Shown: one piece after another, positions 26,001 to 41,000 of the stretch | Layout of the letters: each line of letters starts with the position of its first letter | Numbering within the stretch: the stretch's first letter is position 1 | Assembly: GCF_024586455.1 (NCBI RefSeq) | Contig: NC_065921.1 | Location: 87,728,061-87,792,060, forward strand | Source of the DNA: Bactrocera neohumeralis | Lineage: Eukaryota; Arthropoda; Insecta; Diptera; Tephritidae | DNA: 64,000 bases | Direction: 5' to 3' | The notes under the pieces: model-generated | The model's input: the letters and a program-made list of their open reading frames with translations, nothing else | Told to the model about the DNA's origin: nothing | Databases searched by the model: none | Made by a program: the position numbers and the translations under genes

Positions 26001-29000
26001 ATCCAAATCAAGTTATTTTACGAAAACTTTTGACTTGTGAGCGGTATACGCATGTTATCTACAACTTTTATGCAGTGCTAAGTAAACGTACAGATTTTCA
26101 TTAGATTTCTATCTTTTTCGTCAATTATTTCCGCCACAATTTAATTAAGTTAATATTGTGTGCTTTTTATTTAAACTTCATTTCAAATTATTGCTTTGCA
26201 ACATGCAACCTAATATCCTTTTCATGCGTTTTGCCCTGCACATATAATTCCATGCTGAATGCAGCCGCTGATATCCAGCAATGTGCATGTATGTATGTGT
26301 GCGCATACGCTGGTGCATGCAAATGATTCACACTCGCTGCTGCACTCTTGTCACCTTATCCCTTTCACAACGGTCGCATGCCCTCTCGGCTCCATTGTCA
26401 GCCTGCCAGCCTGCCAGTCTTGCCGTGTTGCAGTCAAAACCAGAGAGAGCCTATCAAATAACACGGTAATGACAGTTTTGCTGTTGCTTTTGCTTATTTA
26501 CCTTGTGCGCGCACATTGTTGTTGTTGTTGTTGACGTATTCGTTATTATTACACCCCTGGGCTGTTGCATGTGATATGCTGCAAACCGTGTTGCATGTGG
26601 CGGAGGTCATGCATACATGTGTATATATGTGCGTGCGTGTGTTGGCTTTGTCTGTATATTGAATATTATGCATTGTCTATTTTGTTGTTGTTTTTGTTGC
26701 TACTGCTGCTTTGTAATCGAATTGCCAAAAGGTAAAGTACAGCAAGCGCAGCGTCGATGTTAAGAAGATAAAGGTTGACGAAGCAGCAAAAGTATCAAAG
26801 TATTGTTGTGGCATGCATACTTGTATGTATGCGGCATGTGGCACATACATATATTATAGTATTTCGTTTATAGTTGCGCATACGCATTGTCCGTAAGTGT
26901 GATTGTTGCTGAAATATGCATTTGGCTACTTATACAGACTCACTCACACACACACACACAGCGACATTGTAATGTATACTTGTATGTGTGCGTAACTTAG
27001 AACCTTGCAACACAATTCCTTGGGTCACATGTTCGCACCCAAAACACTATCGAATTTCTACAAATGCCTTACCTTCCTGTCGACATCCGCCTCACCCCCC
27101 TGACTGGCCTGTGACCGTAGCCCTTCGCATGTCGCTTACGTCTCCAGTCCTTTGCTACAGGCACCAGTTACAGGAAGATGCAAGCTTTAGCTGTTGATTT
27201 TTCGACACACCGCACCCATACTGCGGCCATTCAAGGCGTCTGCTGCTGTGTCAGTGCAGCTGAGATGTTGCATGAAGGCGCTTTTATTGGATTTTTTGGT
27301 ATTTTTCTATTGCAACATTTGTTGCAGCAACTCATACATGTGTACGGGTGTGTTTATGTGTGTGTGCTTGTGCTCAATTCATTATAAAATAAATATGATA
27401 CGCTTTTGTAAACTGAGATTTCATAAACGAATAGGCAAAAAGCGCTGCAATAATAGCTCTAAAGGCAACAGCAACAGCAATAGCAAAAACAACCACAGCA
27501 TCAGCAGCATCAATGGCAAGAGCAGCAAATGAGCGAGTAAATAAATTTCACGTAATTAAAAACTGTGATGCACACACACACATACACACACCAAAGTGCC
27601 GCCAAGTCACATTGAACTGTGTGCTCAAAGCCAGCGCTTACATATCTACATGTACGCGCATACATGCAAACCTACACACGCGCAAAGGAAAATATTATCT
27701 CTACACAATATCAAATATATTCACCACACATGCATACATACATCCACCATATGTATTGAGGCATTGAGGCACACACACAAGCACACATTTGCGTATTGAA
27801 AATGCCACTACTCAAATTGCAGCCGTTAAATTTTAAATGATGACAGTTCGTATGACTTGCGCTTTGCTTTTTTGCTCTCCCCCCGCCGTACACCGCATAA
27901 TGCTATCAACTGCTTGTTGTTTCGCTGCTTTTGCCACTGCATTTATGCTGAAAATAAGGAAATTTGTAATTGAGAACTTCAAAAACAAGTCCGTTTGGCT
28001 CATTTAATGCCCACGCGGATGTTTCGCAATGCATGCCAGTGTTGCAAAGCGCTAACATCCGTTGCCAAATCTGTTTGTTTTGCTATAAATTGCTATGGAT
28101 TTTAATTAAATGTGCAGAATACGAATTTTATAACAGCTGAACTTCGCTTCTTTATGTCGAAACGTTCTGGAGCTTTCAGCAGGTTTTCCAATGTCAAAGT
28201 TGCAGGTGGATTCTCATCTTCAACATTATTCAACACCACCTCTCATGTGCAAGTAAATAACATAATTTGATGCCAATTGGAGATTCCAAGTGTAGCCAGA
28301 TCCTTCTCCACCTGGTCTTTCCAACTGAGTGGAGGACTTCTTCTTCCACAGCTTCCCCCGGCGGGTACTGCGTCGTACAAGATATTCTCAGAGCTGGAGT
28401 GTTTTCATCCATTCGGACGACATGACCAGCGTATCCGCTGTCACTTAACTCCCTGAACTATGTCAATATCGTCGTATATCTCATTCAGCTCATCGTTCCA
28501 TCGAATGCGATATTCGCCGTGGCCAACGCGCAGAGAACCATAAGTCTTTCGCAGAACCTTTCTTTCGAAAACTCGTTACGCGATAAGTCGAGATGTTGTC
28601 ATCGTCCATGGCTCTGCACCATATGGCAGGATGGGAATAATGAGTGACTTATGTAGTTTGGTCTATATTCATCGAGAGAGGACTTCTCTACCCAATTGCC
28701 TACTCACTAGAAGCATACAGATACAGGGTTGAAATCCAGGTGACTGTCTGTCTATCTGTGCGTCCGTTCGTGCAAACAGCAACTTGAAAAAAAGTGAGAT
28801 ATATTGACGAAGCTTGGTATGCGTGTTCCTTGGCAAAAACTTTTCAAAAAGTAGGCGTGGCTCCGCCCTCTAATAAGTTTAATGGACGTATCTTCTAAAC
28901 CACTAAAGCTATAACAACCAAATTCGCTTAGCGCAAATATTATAAGAATTCTTACTGACAGTGTGACTCACTCTTCATATAACGGTACGATTAAAAACTG

Positions 29001-32000
29001 CAAAAAGCGCGATATAACAATAACTAAATAAGCCAGAGACATTCAATTTAACCGCCGAGATGGTATGAAAGATCTTTAATGGAGCCGAATTCAAAAATGG
29101 ACGATGGTCGTGGCACCGCCCACTTTTAGGTGAAACCACATATCTCGAAATCATAACGTTTGCCATTTTTAGAGCAAGAGATTGATTTCATCAATAATTT
29201 GATCTTTCCAAGCAAAAAACTGGTCCAAGTGGTCTTCGATACGTGATTTGATGTGCAGGTTCCCCTTCCAAAATATGTTGCGGAGACCGAAACTAGTCCA
29301 ATAGTGACAAGCCTGGAGAGTATGGCGTGGATGGTTGCACTTTCCATTCCAAATGCAAAAGCTTTTGGCGAGTCATAAAACTTGTATGAGGACACGCATT
29401 ATCTTAGTGGGGAACCCTATACCTTCTCTGTTGATCAATTTTGACCTCTTCTCACTCACTTTGTCCAGTTGATCACAATATATGTACTTCAGAACTGGTC
29501 ATGGTATTATCGAGCAAAAGTTCAAAAAAAACGGTCCCTTTGAAATGCCACCAAATAGACAACATAAATTTTGTGGGTGACTATCGGCCTTCAAAATGGT
29601 TTTAACAGGTTCAACTTTATAAACCCATGATTTCTTGCGCTTTATATTCTTGTAAACAACCCTAACCAACCCTAGTTAATGCGACGAAGCAAATTTCATT
29701 CTGTAAAAATATGAGAATCCCATATCTCAAGCTTCGAAATCAATCCTAGACGCTTCATGTGCTTGTGAACGGTCACATTAGACAAATTTAATCTTTCAAC
29801 ATTCTGTCGAGTCGATGATCTGTGTCGACCAACGACTTTATTTCATCCACATCGGTTTCAAGAGGCCTTCCAGGACGTGGTGCATACTCAAGATCGAAAT
29901 TTCCGGAACGAAATTTGAAAACTTAAGTCCTCTCCTGACGAACAAAGGTCAAACTCTACATGTCCCTCATCATTCCCGTCCTTCTACAAGTAGCGGAGGC
30001 AATGACATCATCTGATCACTCGACCTTAGGAGTGTTCGATACTTTTTTCCCAAAAAAATAGAATATGTATCACTCTTAGCGACATCTCCGTCGTAAAACC
30101 ATAGCCAGGTCTTATAAAAAGTGTTGAATTATTATTATGCCACTATTTATTGGCCCTCAAAAATGTGTCTCGTATTGATTTCCAAATTTGACCATTGATC
30201 TGATAACATCACAGCTACCTAAAATTACATGTTGTGATGCGGTAAGCAATTATCCATATTTTGCTATAAATTTAGTTATGACTGCGTGTGCCCCATCATC
30301 TTCCTTTCTTGATTGTTTTGACGAAACTACGTCAATGCGTACACTTGCAATAAAATATCACCTTCAGGCAATGAGTATTATAAGTATTTTGTTTCGGTTA
30401 TAATTAACACCTCACACCTTGCCATACATTGCTTGTGTATGTGTGTATGTGTGTGTAAGGAACTTAGGGAGTTGTTTATGGATTGCCGCTTCGGTCGCCT
30501 AACAAAAACAAACGATTATGAGTGGACAAAAGCTTTGTTAGCACATCCTTTAATAATGCGTAATGCGTTATATGTTTAAGCCCGCTTCTCCCCCTCATCA
30601 TTCCATTTTACTGAAGCTGTTCCATCTCTTCCTTGTCATTAGCCGGTGCGCTAACGATGGCGCCTTATAAAAATACGCTCTGCAATTCGATAGCTGAAGC
30701 TGACTGCCCGCTGCTCACTGGCAAATCTAATACTAATGCACAAAAACAACAAACATGACACAATATTGGAAAAACAAAACTGTTAGGCCGACATTGATGC
30801 AACAAGGATAAGCAACATGCGTAATATTTATATTCGTTTTTCTTTATAACGAAGTGCTTGGGTATAGGCCGTGTTATCGTCGTAATTTTGCCGTGTTACG
30901 TTGGAAGGGAATCGGATATGGCGCTTAGAATAACAATCAGTTGTACGAAATCATAACAAAGGCGAGCAATTAATGAAGAACTCGATTGAAAATGCTGGAA
31001 GGAGCTGCAATGTATTTTAGTTTGTAAATATATTCATAATAATATCAATAATAGAGTTAAAATTGGTGATTTTTCTCAGTGTAGCTCAAGTATTGCTTTG
31101 ATACAAAGTCAGCGCGACTTAGAGTCGGAAGCTCAGCAGCGAAGCTAAGTTGGTTAAATTACCTAAACGAAATTATGCATATAATTATTTTATTTCAATT
31201 GAAAAGTCCCTGGCCTGACACAAAGATGGTGCTACCGAAGAAGGTGAACACAGTGGACGCCCAAAAGAGGTTGTTGCCGACGAAAATATCAAAAACTAAT
31301 TTTAGATGACCGTAAAGTGAAGTTGCTCGAGATAACGCACTCTAGCGATATTAATTGAACGTGTACATCATATCATTCACGGATATTTGGATATGAGAAA
31401 GCTCTGTTCGAAGTGTGTGTCCCGCGAGCTCACTTTTGCCCAAAAAAAGGACGGTTTGATTATTAAGAACAGTGTTTGGAGATGTTCAAGCATAATAAAC
31501 CTGAGATTTTGCATCGATATGTGACAATGAATGAATCATGGCTCTCTCATATCGCTCTGAAGTCCAGTTGCCAATCAACCGAGTGGACGACTTCACGCGA
31601 TGAACCCGCTCCAAAGCGTGGGACTCACTGCTAAGGTTATGGCGTCTGTATTTTGGGATGCGCATGGAATAATTTTTATTGACTACCTTGAAAAGGGAAG
31701 GATCATCGATTCGATTACTACTTCCGTTATTAGAACGTTTGAAAGACGAAATCGCCGAAGAACGGCTGCATTTGAAGAAAAAGAAAATGTTCTTCCATCA
31801 AGACAATTCACGGTGTTACAAGTCTGTGATAACGATGGCAATATTTCAATTTTGTATTGCTTCTGCATCCACCATATTCCATAGATATGGCTCTCTGCGA
31901 CTACATCCTGTTCTCATATCTCAAAAAAATGCTCGCTGAGAAGGAATTTTCATCGAAAGAAGAGGTGATCGCCAAAACTGAGACCTATTTTTGATTATAC

Positions 32001-35000
32001 AGCGGCTCACCGATAAAACATATTAAACATCCGATTGCATTTTTGGCATGACGAGTCCTCGGTGAGCCCTTAAATTCTCAAAACCCAAGATTTTATAAGT
32101 TCTTTACATCTCAGTTTTTTTTTTTAATCTGCGTCCGGTAATGAAACATACTTATGAAGGGTACGACCCACACATCATACCTAAGGCTCGATGATAAACC
32201 GAGCGGTATAATGTACCACTACCAGCGCCATTCTAACACCAACAAAGACGGATGATTCGAACAAAACGAGATCTCTTACAGATACCTTAACTAAGTCTTG
32301 ATAAAGAGTGATTTCGTCTGAGGGAACCTCTAAATTTGTAGATGGCGGTTCTTGTCTCCTCCGATAAAGCCTGCATCTGTAGAGTATTTAAGTGTCACTG
32401 AGATCCATTACGATTACGTTAGCCAAGAGCTTTGAAAAAGCTCATAAGAAAATAAAACAGTGACCATCTTTTTTCGTTTATCCTACCAAGTCGAGGTTTC
32501 AGATGTATATATTTTATAGGGGTCTCAAAATCTGAAAAATATTAAGCCAGAAACTGAAGTATGGTATTTATTGATTGTTCATTAGAACATATATTAGTAG
32601 CCAGTAAAAGACCGGTTAAGCCACGAAGGTGCCATTAGCTGATCACTAAATAACTTTGATCCTACGTCCACTTCCACCTCACGACAACCCCTTGAAATAG
32701 CACAACTCGTGAGTAACAACTTAAATTACTTGTCGCACACTAACATCAGCCAATACCACAGATGAGCATTTTTACTTTATTCGTAATTCTGCGTTTGTCA
32801 TTTAATATCGGCAAATGCACTTACGATACGCCTTGTAATACAATAAGCCCATGCCTATTTGTAACATTGTACTCGTATACCCGCTGCATGCAACACAGTC
32901 GTACATTAGTATAAGGTATACGATAACAAATAGTGGCATTAAGCATTTTTATTCACACACACAGACACACATTCATACATACAAACAAACGAACGTTGCT
33001 CGGGTGCATGTAAATAAATGCACACCCCATTTCGTTGGTTTGTTGTTGCTACTACGTTTGCTTGTGCAAAAAAATAGTAGTAGAAAATATTGAATTGCGA
33101 AAAAACGACGAACACACACACAACTCACATAAGAAAATTGCTACCAAGAAGAAGGACGCACACGTTATTCAATCTCATGCTATCGATATTCGATTACACA
33201 CACAGTACCCGGTATGTGTCAGTACAATTCAATACCTTGTGTTGCACATAAGCCAGACTGCTGCCGCATATACTCGCACATGGTTTGACGGGTGTAATAT
33301 CCTCGATTCTCAGCTGAAGACACACATACACACCTCGAAAGTACACCGAATAAAAATAAACTATTCCAAGTGCATACAAATCGTAGACAAACAGCGAAAT
33401 ATTAGATCTTGGCAAAGGGGTGAGGGTAACGGATCGGATAACGCTTACCCGCAATCGATTGTTACGCGACTTGTAGCACCGCCCGAACGTCCCACTTGCA
33501 TGCCGGTTGGGCGCCGACTGTAAAGTTTTACGTAAGTATTTAGGGCTTCGACATGCATCTCGCTAAAATTACTAAATTTCCCAGAACTTCCTTCATTAGA
33601 TTTTGCTTTACAGTTTTTCATTGTCTTGTTATTAATTATATCACACAGTTGTCTTAATGTTACTCTTAATGCATGGTAGAGTGGTAGTGATGCATCAGCT
33701 GCGAGCTTAAATGCGAAACTATGAGCGGGCTGAGTTCAGTTTGCCAGCAGTTTTCCCCCCAAGAACTTGGCTAATGTCTTTAATTTGTAAGAAATCAAGA
33801 CTGGCTGCCAAGTCTGTCGGAAATTTTAGATGAAGCACAATGAGTTCAATTGCAACCGTTGAAAAATATAAAATTTAGAAAAATATTTCGAAAATGTCTG
33901 ACGTTTAGAGACGTTAGAATGCGTTTAACTCCAATTATTTGCCTGGTATTGGTATAGCTTTGTAATTTTGCCAATTCTTTAAAGGACGGATTGAAATTCA
34001 CATTTTCACGATAGTAATAATCCCTGAAGCGATTGAGAAAAAAAGTTAATTTTCGAGCTACAGAAGTAAAGTTAGTCAACAAATTTAAGTCTTTGCGGAG
34101 TTCGAAAAACAGATTCCAGATTTAGGAGGATTAAGTTGGAAAATGTTTCACAAAATTAAGATTCAAGGTTACCGCAGTACTGCGCTCACTATTCAAGTAG
34201 AAGATGTACACACAGAACAGGTCCGGGTGTACCCAAGTAAAACACTTTTTTTGCCAAAATTCGTTGATTTTTATTCAACATAGTTGCCTTCATAGGTGAT
34301 ACACTGATTTGAACTACCCTCCAACATTTCTATACCATTTTTGTAGTACAATTTGTCCTTTGCTTCAAAATAGGTCTCAGTCTCGGCGATCAACACTTCA
34401 TTCGACGCAAACTTCTTCCAAGCGAGGGTTCTTTTGAGATCTGAGAGCTGGAAATAGTCACTCGAGACCATTTCTATCGAATTAGTCATTAGTCGAATAA
34501 AGCTCTTTGCATAAGCTCTGTAGATCCTCTGGCGAAAATCGCTTGTTTAATTTGTGGCTTCTTTGGAGGTCAGATCCCTTACAATACCTCGCACTTACTC
34601 TAACGTTGAAATAGGATATGCGATTGTAAGTCTAGACTCTACTTCAAAGTTTAAAATGAAGACTAACTAAAATTATAAAAACAAAAAGGACAGGGCATTG
34701 AAAAATATTATAAACGACAACAACAACATAGAAAATAAGCAGAAAATTTCAACCGAGGAAATATAAAACGAAACTGAGTGCTAAAACATCATCCTAATAT
34801 GGAGACTTTGGAAATGAGATATGCCACTTTGTTGTGAGCGCCGTTTGTTGTAATGGGTGGTTGGTGGTTGGTGGTAGGTGTGAGTGAGATTCTTGTCGCC
34901 GGACTGGTTTTGTTGCAAAGTTCTAGTTGAATTTGTCGCCTGCTATTTGGCGTTTCAATGCTGTGTTTGTTGTTGGTGTAGGTGTAAAATGACCGCTGTA

Positions 35001-38000
35001 CTTTTCACATTGTTGTTCTTGCTGTTGGTGTTGTTCTTGTTGGCAACAAAAACATACATAAGTCCGAGTATATCTTATGTCAGCAGCGTAATTCATATAC
35101 GCGTGTCATATTCGCTCGGAGCGCCGCGTTGTTGCAATGTTTGTCGGCGCGAGAACACATGACCTTCTCATATACATATGTCCAGAAGTTTGTTTGTAAC
35201 AGTTTGAGCAATGTTGAAGTTATTGTTGTTGTTGGCGCAAAAGTTTTGCAATGGAATTATGGTGTTGCAACTATTGTGTTGCAAGCTTTTTGAGGTAATT
35301 TCTTTTCTTGGTATTATGCTTGCAAGCATGGCTTAGTCTGAAATAATGGCTAGTTACCCAGAGAAGGGAAGACTACTGCAGACATTGAGCATCTTATTCT
35401 AGTCCTTCAGCACCTTTAGTGATTTTTCACTCAATTGCCTCCTGCACTGTCTTATTGCAGCTGAGCATATTCTCAGCCCACAAGCATCGCTCTTTCACTC
35501 AAACTGCGTTTACGGTAGCTTACTAAATCTCGTCTATGGAAGGCATATTTTAATAGAAAGTGTTGAGCTTTGAGTGCGTTTATGGCTTTGCTCTGCTCTA
35601 ATTACTGTTGAACTGTTGAAGAGTTGCAAAATATTTAAGTTTTACGGCTTTTTTTAATGACAACGAATATAAGAATTGTACGAAGAGCCTTAACTTTCAT
35701 CAGAGCATGCATACTACCAATAGAATAGTATGTAGAATGGAAAATAATCTCAAAAAAATAAAAGTAATCAAAAAGAAGGATACGAAAATAACCAACAAAA
35801 CTAACTATAACCTATAAAGTATGTTTTGAATATTTTCTATCAAAATATTGGGTAGTCGAAAAAGTCTTTTCGCATTTTGTCTATAGATGTCGATGCAATC
35901 GTATATCTCCAGTGCTACCAATCACATTGTTTCATACTTTATAATGTTGGAAAGGTGAGATTTTAAGATTCATGTAACCAAAAAAAATTAAATTCGGGAA
36001 AGTTGAAAAAAAGTTACAGTTTTCCCAAAAATTAGTGAAAATAAATTCGCCATATTTTGAAATTTTTGTACAAAAAAGGGAAGACTGCCACCCAAGCCAC
36101 CAATGAAATTTGAGAAGTTTACGGAGACGATATCGTTCCTGTAGCTAAACAATGGTTCGCTCGCTTCCGTTCTGGAAATCTCGAAATATCGATTTATACG
36201 GATGAAATAATGTCTCTAGCGGAAAGATGGTAAAAAGTGGTCGACCAAAATGGTACAAATTTGTTTATTAGTATAAAATAAAAAAAAAATAAGTTGAAAT
36301 TTGATTAGAAATACGAAAAGACTTTTTCGACTACCCAATATAAGTAATAAAAAATGAAGACAGCAAAATTGATATAACTGATCAAATTTGTTTCGAATAT
36401 TTGCAATCAAAATATCATATTCTTTATCGTTCTACATTTAAAGCAGCACTTCTCCAGCCATTCTCCAACCATTCATCCACCATTTGCATATCGTATTTAA
36501 TTAATATTGCTTTTCTTTCAAACTCTTCTTCAATTTCAAATATGTCAAAGTGACATTTTATCCTCACTCACCAGACGAGTGCACTCATTCTACTACTCAT
36601 GCGCTCAGTTACTCAAAGCGGCACTCACCTAACAACTCAAACACACCAATACAGCCAAGCCAATGTCATATACTAATAAGTGTATGTATGTAATTATAAC
36701 GACGCCTCACTATTATTTTGCAGCAACTTGCTTTTTACTGTCATTTGTTTGTATACTCTTACGGTTGATGGTAATTTGATATGTTGTTTCATTAATAAAG
36801 AAGGCAGCGGTCATTCGAGCTCAGGCACTAAGTATCTAATGTAAGTAGTACACATACATACATAGATATATTTATATATAAATGCGAGTGTGTGTCGTAC
36901 GTGCGGATAGAGTATATAAGTATATGTATAAATATGTATGTGTGCCTTTTGCTTGGTGTAAACTACACGTGCATTTGTTTGTGTTGCTCGGTTTAGAATT
37001 TCTTAGCAGAGTGTGCGTGTACGCAGCATGGTGAAGTTTAAGACATCTCATATCTCATAGTTTCTGCCTCTGCGCCAGCTTTTAATGCTCCACGCTTGTG
37101 ATACTGGGGTTATTCTCCATGCCAAGCGACAGCAAACGCCGGATTACCTCACTCCAATGTGCATTTATGCGGACATTTACTAATCTCATGTTGTTTTAGA
37201 AAAATCTACGCAAACATAGACACACACATACACAGACAATTGTGTATTTGTGTTAGTTTGCGTCTAAGCACAATAGTTTATGCATTTGTGCCATTGAAAT
37301 GCGATATTTGTCGTGGTTTTTTTATTTGCGCAAACTTCTTTTTAATATTTCGTGTTTCTTCTATTTACTTTCTGTCCATTTTTCTCTTAAATTTAAAAGG
37401 CGCAAGGACATAATGTCACATTTACCGTGTTTGTTGTCCGGCAGCAATGGTAATTTGACAACAATGACAGCATTGTAACCTCTGCGGTCAGCATATAGTG
37501 TTATGTAACAGGTCAATTGAAAAGTCCCCGGCCTGGCGGCCGAAAATACAGTTGCAGCAAAAACTTGGCTTGATGATGAGTTTCTGGATACTGTCTCAGG
37601 AAAATCAACCATCAGTGATTGGTGTGCTAAATTTAGATGTGGTGAAAGAGCACCGACGATGATGAACGAGTAGACACCCAAAAGAATTTGTTACCAACGA
37701 AAGGATCAAAAAAGTTCACAAAATTGTTTTGGGTGACAATAAAGTGAAGTTGTTCGAGACAGTAGGTACTCTAGAGGTAACAACTGCACATTTACATCAT
37801 ATTATTCTCGAGTATTTGGGTATGAGAAAGCTTTGTGAAAAGTAGGTGCCGCGCGAGTTTTCTTTTGACCAAAAACAACGAGGAGTACATGATTCGGAGC
37901 TGTGTTTGGAGATGTTCAAGCGTAATAAGCCCGAGTTTTGCATCGATATGTGACAATGGAGAAGATATAGCTCCATCATTTCACTCCGAAGTCCAATCGA

Positions 38001-41000
38001 CGGTTATCCAAGTGGACTGCACACGATGAACCGGCTCCAAAGCGTGGAAACACGCAAAAGTCGGCTAGCGAGGTTATGGAGTCTGCATTTTGGGATGAGC
38101 ATGGAATAATTTTTATCGACTATTGGATACCGTTATTGGAGTTTTTGGAGGACGAAATTACCGAAAAACGGAAACATTTGAAAAAACAGAAAGTGCTGTT
38201 TCATCAAAGCAACTGCAAAAATCCATGGATCGAGACTCGTTTAGTATAAACATCCACCCTATTCTCCAGATCTAGCCCTCAGTCACTATTTCCTGTTCTC
38301 AGATCTCAAAAGAACGCTCTCTGGGAAGAAGTTTTCATCGAATGAAGAGATGAACGCCGAAACTGAGGCCTATTTTGAAGCAAAGAACAAATTGTACTAC
38401 AAAGATGGTACTACGGTAGGCCGGGGACTTTTCAATTGACCTGTTACACACATATGTATGTTTGTATGTATGCATATGCGCGTGGCTTATTTGCAGAGGA
38501 CGAAACTTTTTTCACAATAGAAAGTCAAAAGTAAACAAATCCTAATGGCCGACGCTTAGTTCTGCTAGATAGTATTTGGTGAGCCAAATTAGCTATTGTG
38601 TATGCATACAAACAAACACACATACAATATACAAATATCCATAAGTGTATACATATATAAGCCATAGCATACATGTATGTTTGTATGTATGTATGTACCA
38701 CACATATGTACATACATATGTATGTGCTGCTCAGCTACCCATTGCCTCGCTCGCGTTTGTCTACTCAAGCGACGCATTGCTTATTATTAGCATGCGTATT
38801 AGCGTTTTCGTTGTTGTTGCTGTTTTTTCGTATACAAATGTTATTTTTAATCCTCCAAATGCGAGTAAGCATTGATGCGCTCTTCATGCGACTGTGACTG
38901 CAATTTTATGCTCTTCGAAGACACTGCGGCATAATCAGGTCGATACCCCTAAGGCTGCTTGCATGTGACTTTGTGTGTGTGTGTGTGTGTGTGTGTGTAG
39001 GCAAAGTGTAGCTACGTAAATATTCGATGAAGCAATGCAGGAAAAATTAAATTTAAACTTGAAGATAAACATTCAAAGAAATAAATCTGTAATTGTACAT
39101 ATGTATGTAGACAGTCATACATGCACACATACATATGTATATAAAATATCAATTTCCTTCTTCTATATTGAATGCACCACGCTCAGCAATGCCCACACAT
39201 GCGAGCGCTGATGGTGTTCTTAGCGGTGTGGTAGGCGCTCTAATAACTGTAATATGTATCTTGCTCGCTTGAGTGTTGTTGTAAGTATGCACACACACAT
39301 CGTGTTGTTGTAATATGTTTTTTTAGTAAAACATAAACAACAACAAAAATAGCGTCAACTCGTCCGATCGATAGCGGCAAGAGATCAACGTCAACGGCGG
39401 CATTCGAAAATTCGATCTGGCGAAGAGGAAAAAATTAATTTACTCACACACACTCTCAGATAAATAAAGCAGATCAGTGTGAATACGTTTAATTTCACTT
39501 TCGGTGGGTATAAAAAACTTATGTCTGTATTTATAGACACATCTAAACCTACATACCGACATATTTTGATTTGTATCTGCGCGCAAATGTTTTAAGGAAA
39601 ATATTTTTCTGCTAACTAAAATCGTTTCTTGCCATAAAACGGTGTTTTTTGTATTTTTTTATTTTTTTTTTTTGTATTTGTAATTTTCATTTGAAATTCG
39701 CATTACTTTTTTGAGGTCATCATGGGAATTGTAATAAATTTTCGATATTTCGTTTTGGTGAATTCGTGCGATGAACAGAAAACGATAATATTTTATCGTA
39801 TTTATTCAAGCACATATTCTGATCCCGTATATATGTACATAAGTACATATGTATGAATTTCAAAACTAGAGGTTATTCGCTTTCATGAATATTGTTATGG
39901 TTTTTGTTGTTGTAACTACTACATATATGATAAGGTTTATTTAATATTTTTCTATTTCTGCAGTATTTAAACTAATACATCTTTAAAATCTAAAAACTCC
40001 TTGTCGGAATTTATCGTTACTTTTTCGCCAGTGAAGTGAGAGAAAGGTCTATAGAGTCCCTTTCAGTTTTTCTACAACACTGCTGGTGGATTTTGAACAT
40101 AAACCACAATATACCGTTACTTTTTCTACAGTGGAGAGAGAAAGAGAGGGTTAGAGAGTCTTTCTCAGAATTTCCTTTTATAAAATCTCCTTTCCCCATC
40201 CAAATTTGCACTACTTTTTCACATATAGCAGAACTTATCCCTCCATTAATGTACCAAATGTGGGTCTCCAAATAAACCATTGCCTGGGCTTATCACTCCC
40301 GATAATGTACTTAACCTATACGGCCAATTTCTAGTTTTTGGGCCATGATTGAGCTTAATATGTTTAGGTCACTGAATAAAGTGAGGGTTTCTAGAGTTGA
40401 ATCGTTCGTTGGCCGACCCTGCTGATGGATTTAGAACATAAACCACAATAAGCCATTATTTTTATACAGGAAAGAAAAAAAGAAAGAGAGAGACCTAGAT
40501 ATGGATTTAGAGCATTAACTTCCAAATTCATCCCACTACAAAAATAGAAATTTTTCACTTTAAGTTACCTTTAAGCAGAAATTTGGCTTGTCGCTGATCA
40601 TAAATGTGAAATTTGTTTTGACAGCAGTTCTGACAGCCATGCTTCTGAGAAATTCTATACTTCTAAAGCACACTCTACTAATTTTACTAATACGTATATG
40701 GATGCATTTATAAAAGAAAAAAATCAAATTTTTAAAAATCATTTCTTTCCAAAATCATATGTTTTCTTTCAAAATATGAAATAAAAATGAAATGTTCTAC
40801 AATAAGTTTGCACTCATACAAATTTACATTCTTATAATACAATATACTAGATATTTGTTTATATGTGATCTATCAAAACAATTTGAGTCACTCGCGTGTA
40901 CATGCATATGTATGTATGTATATGTAAGGCAAATTGCACACAAACAGTACAAATTTGCATTTATCTATGCACATATGAATCTAAATATATATGTAAGTAC

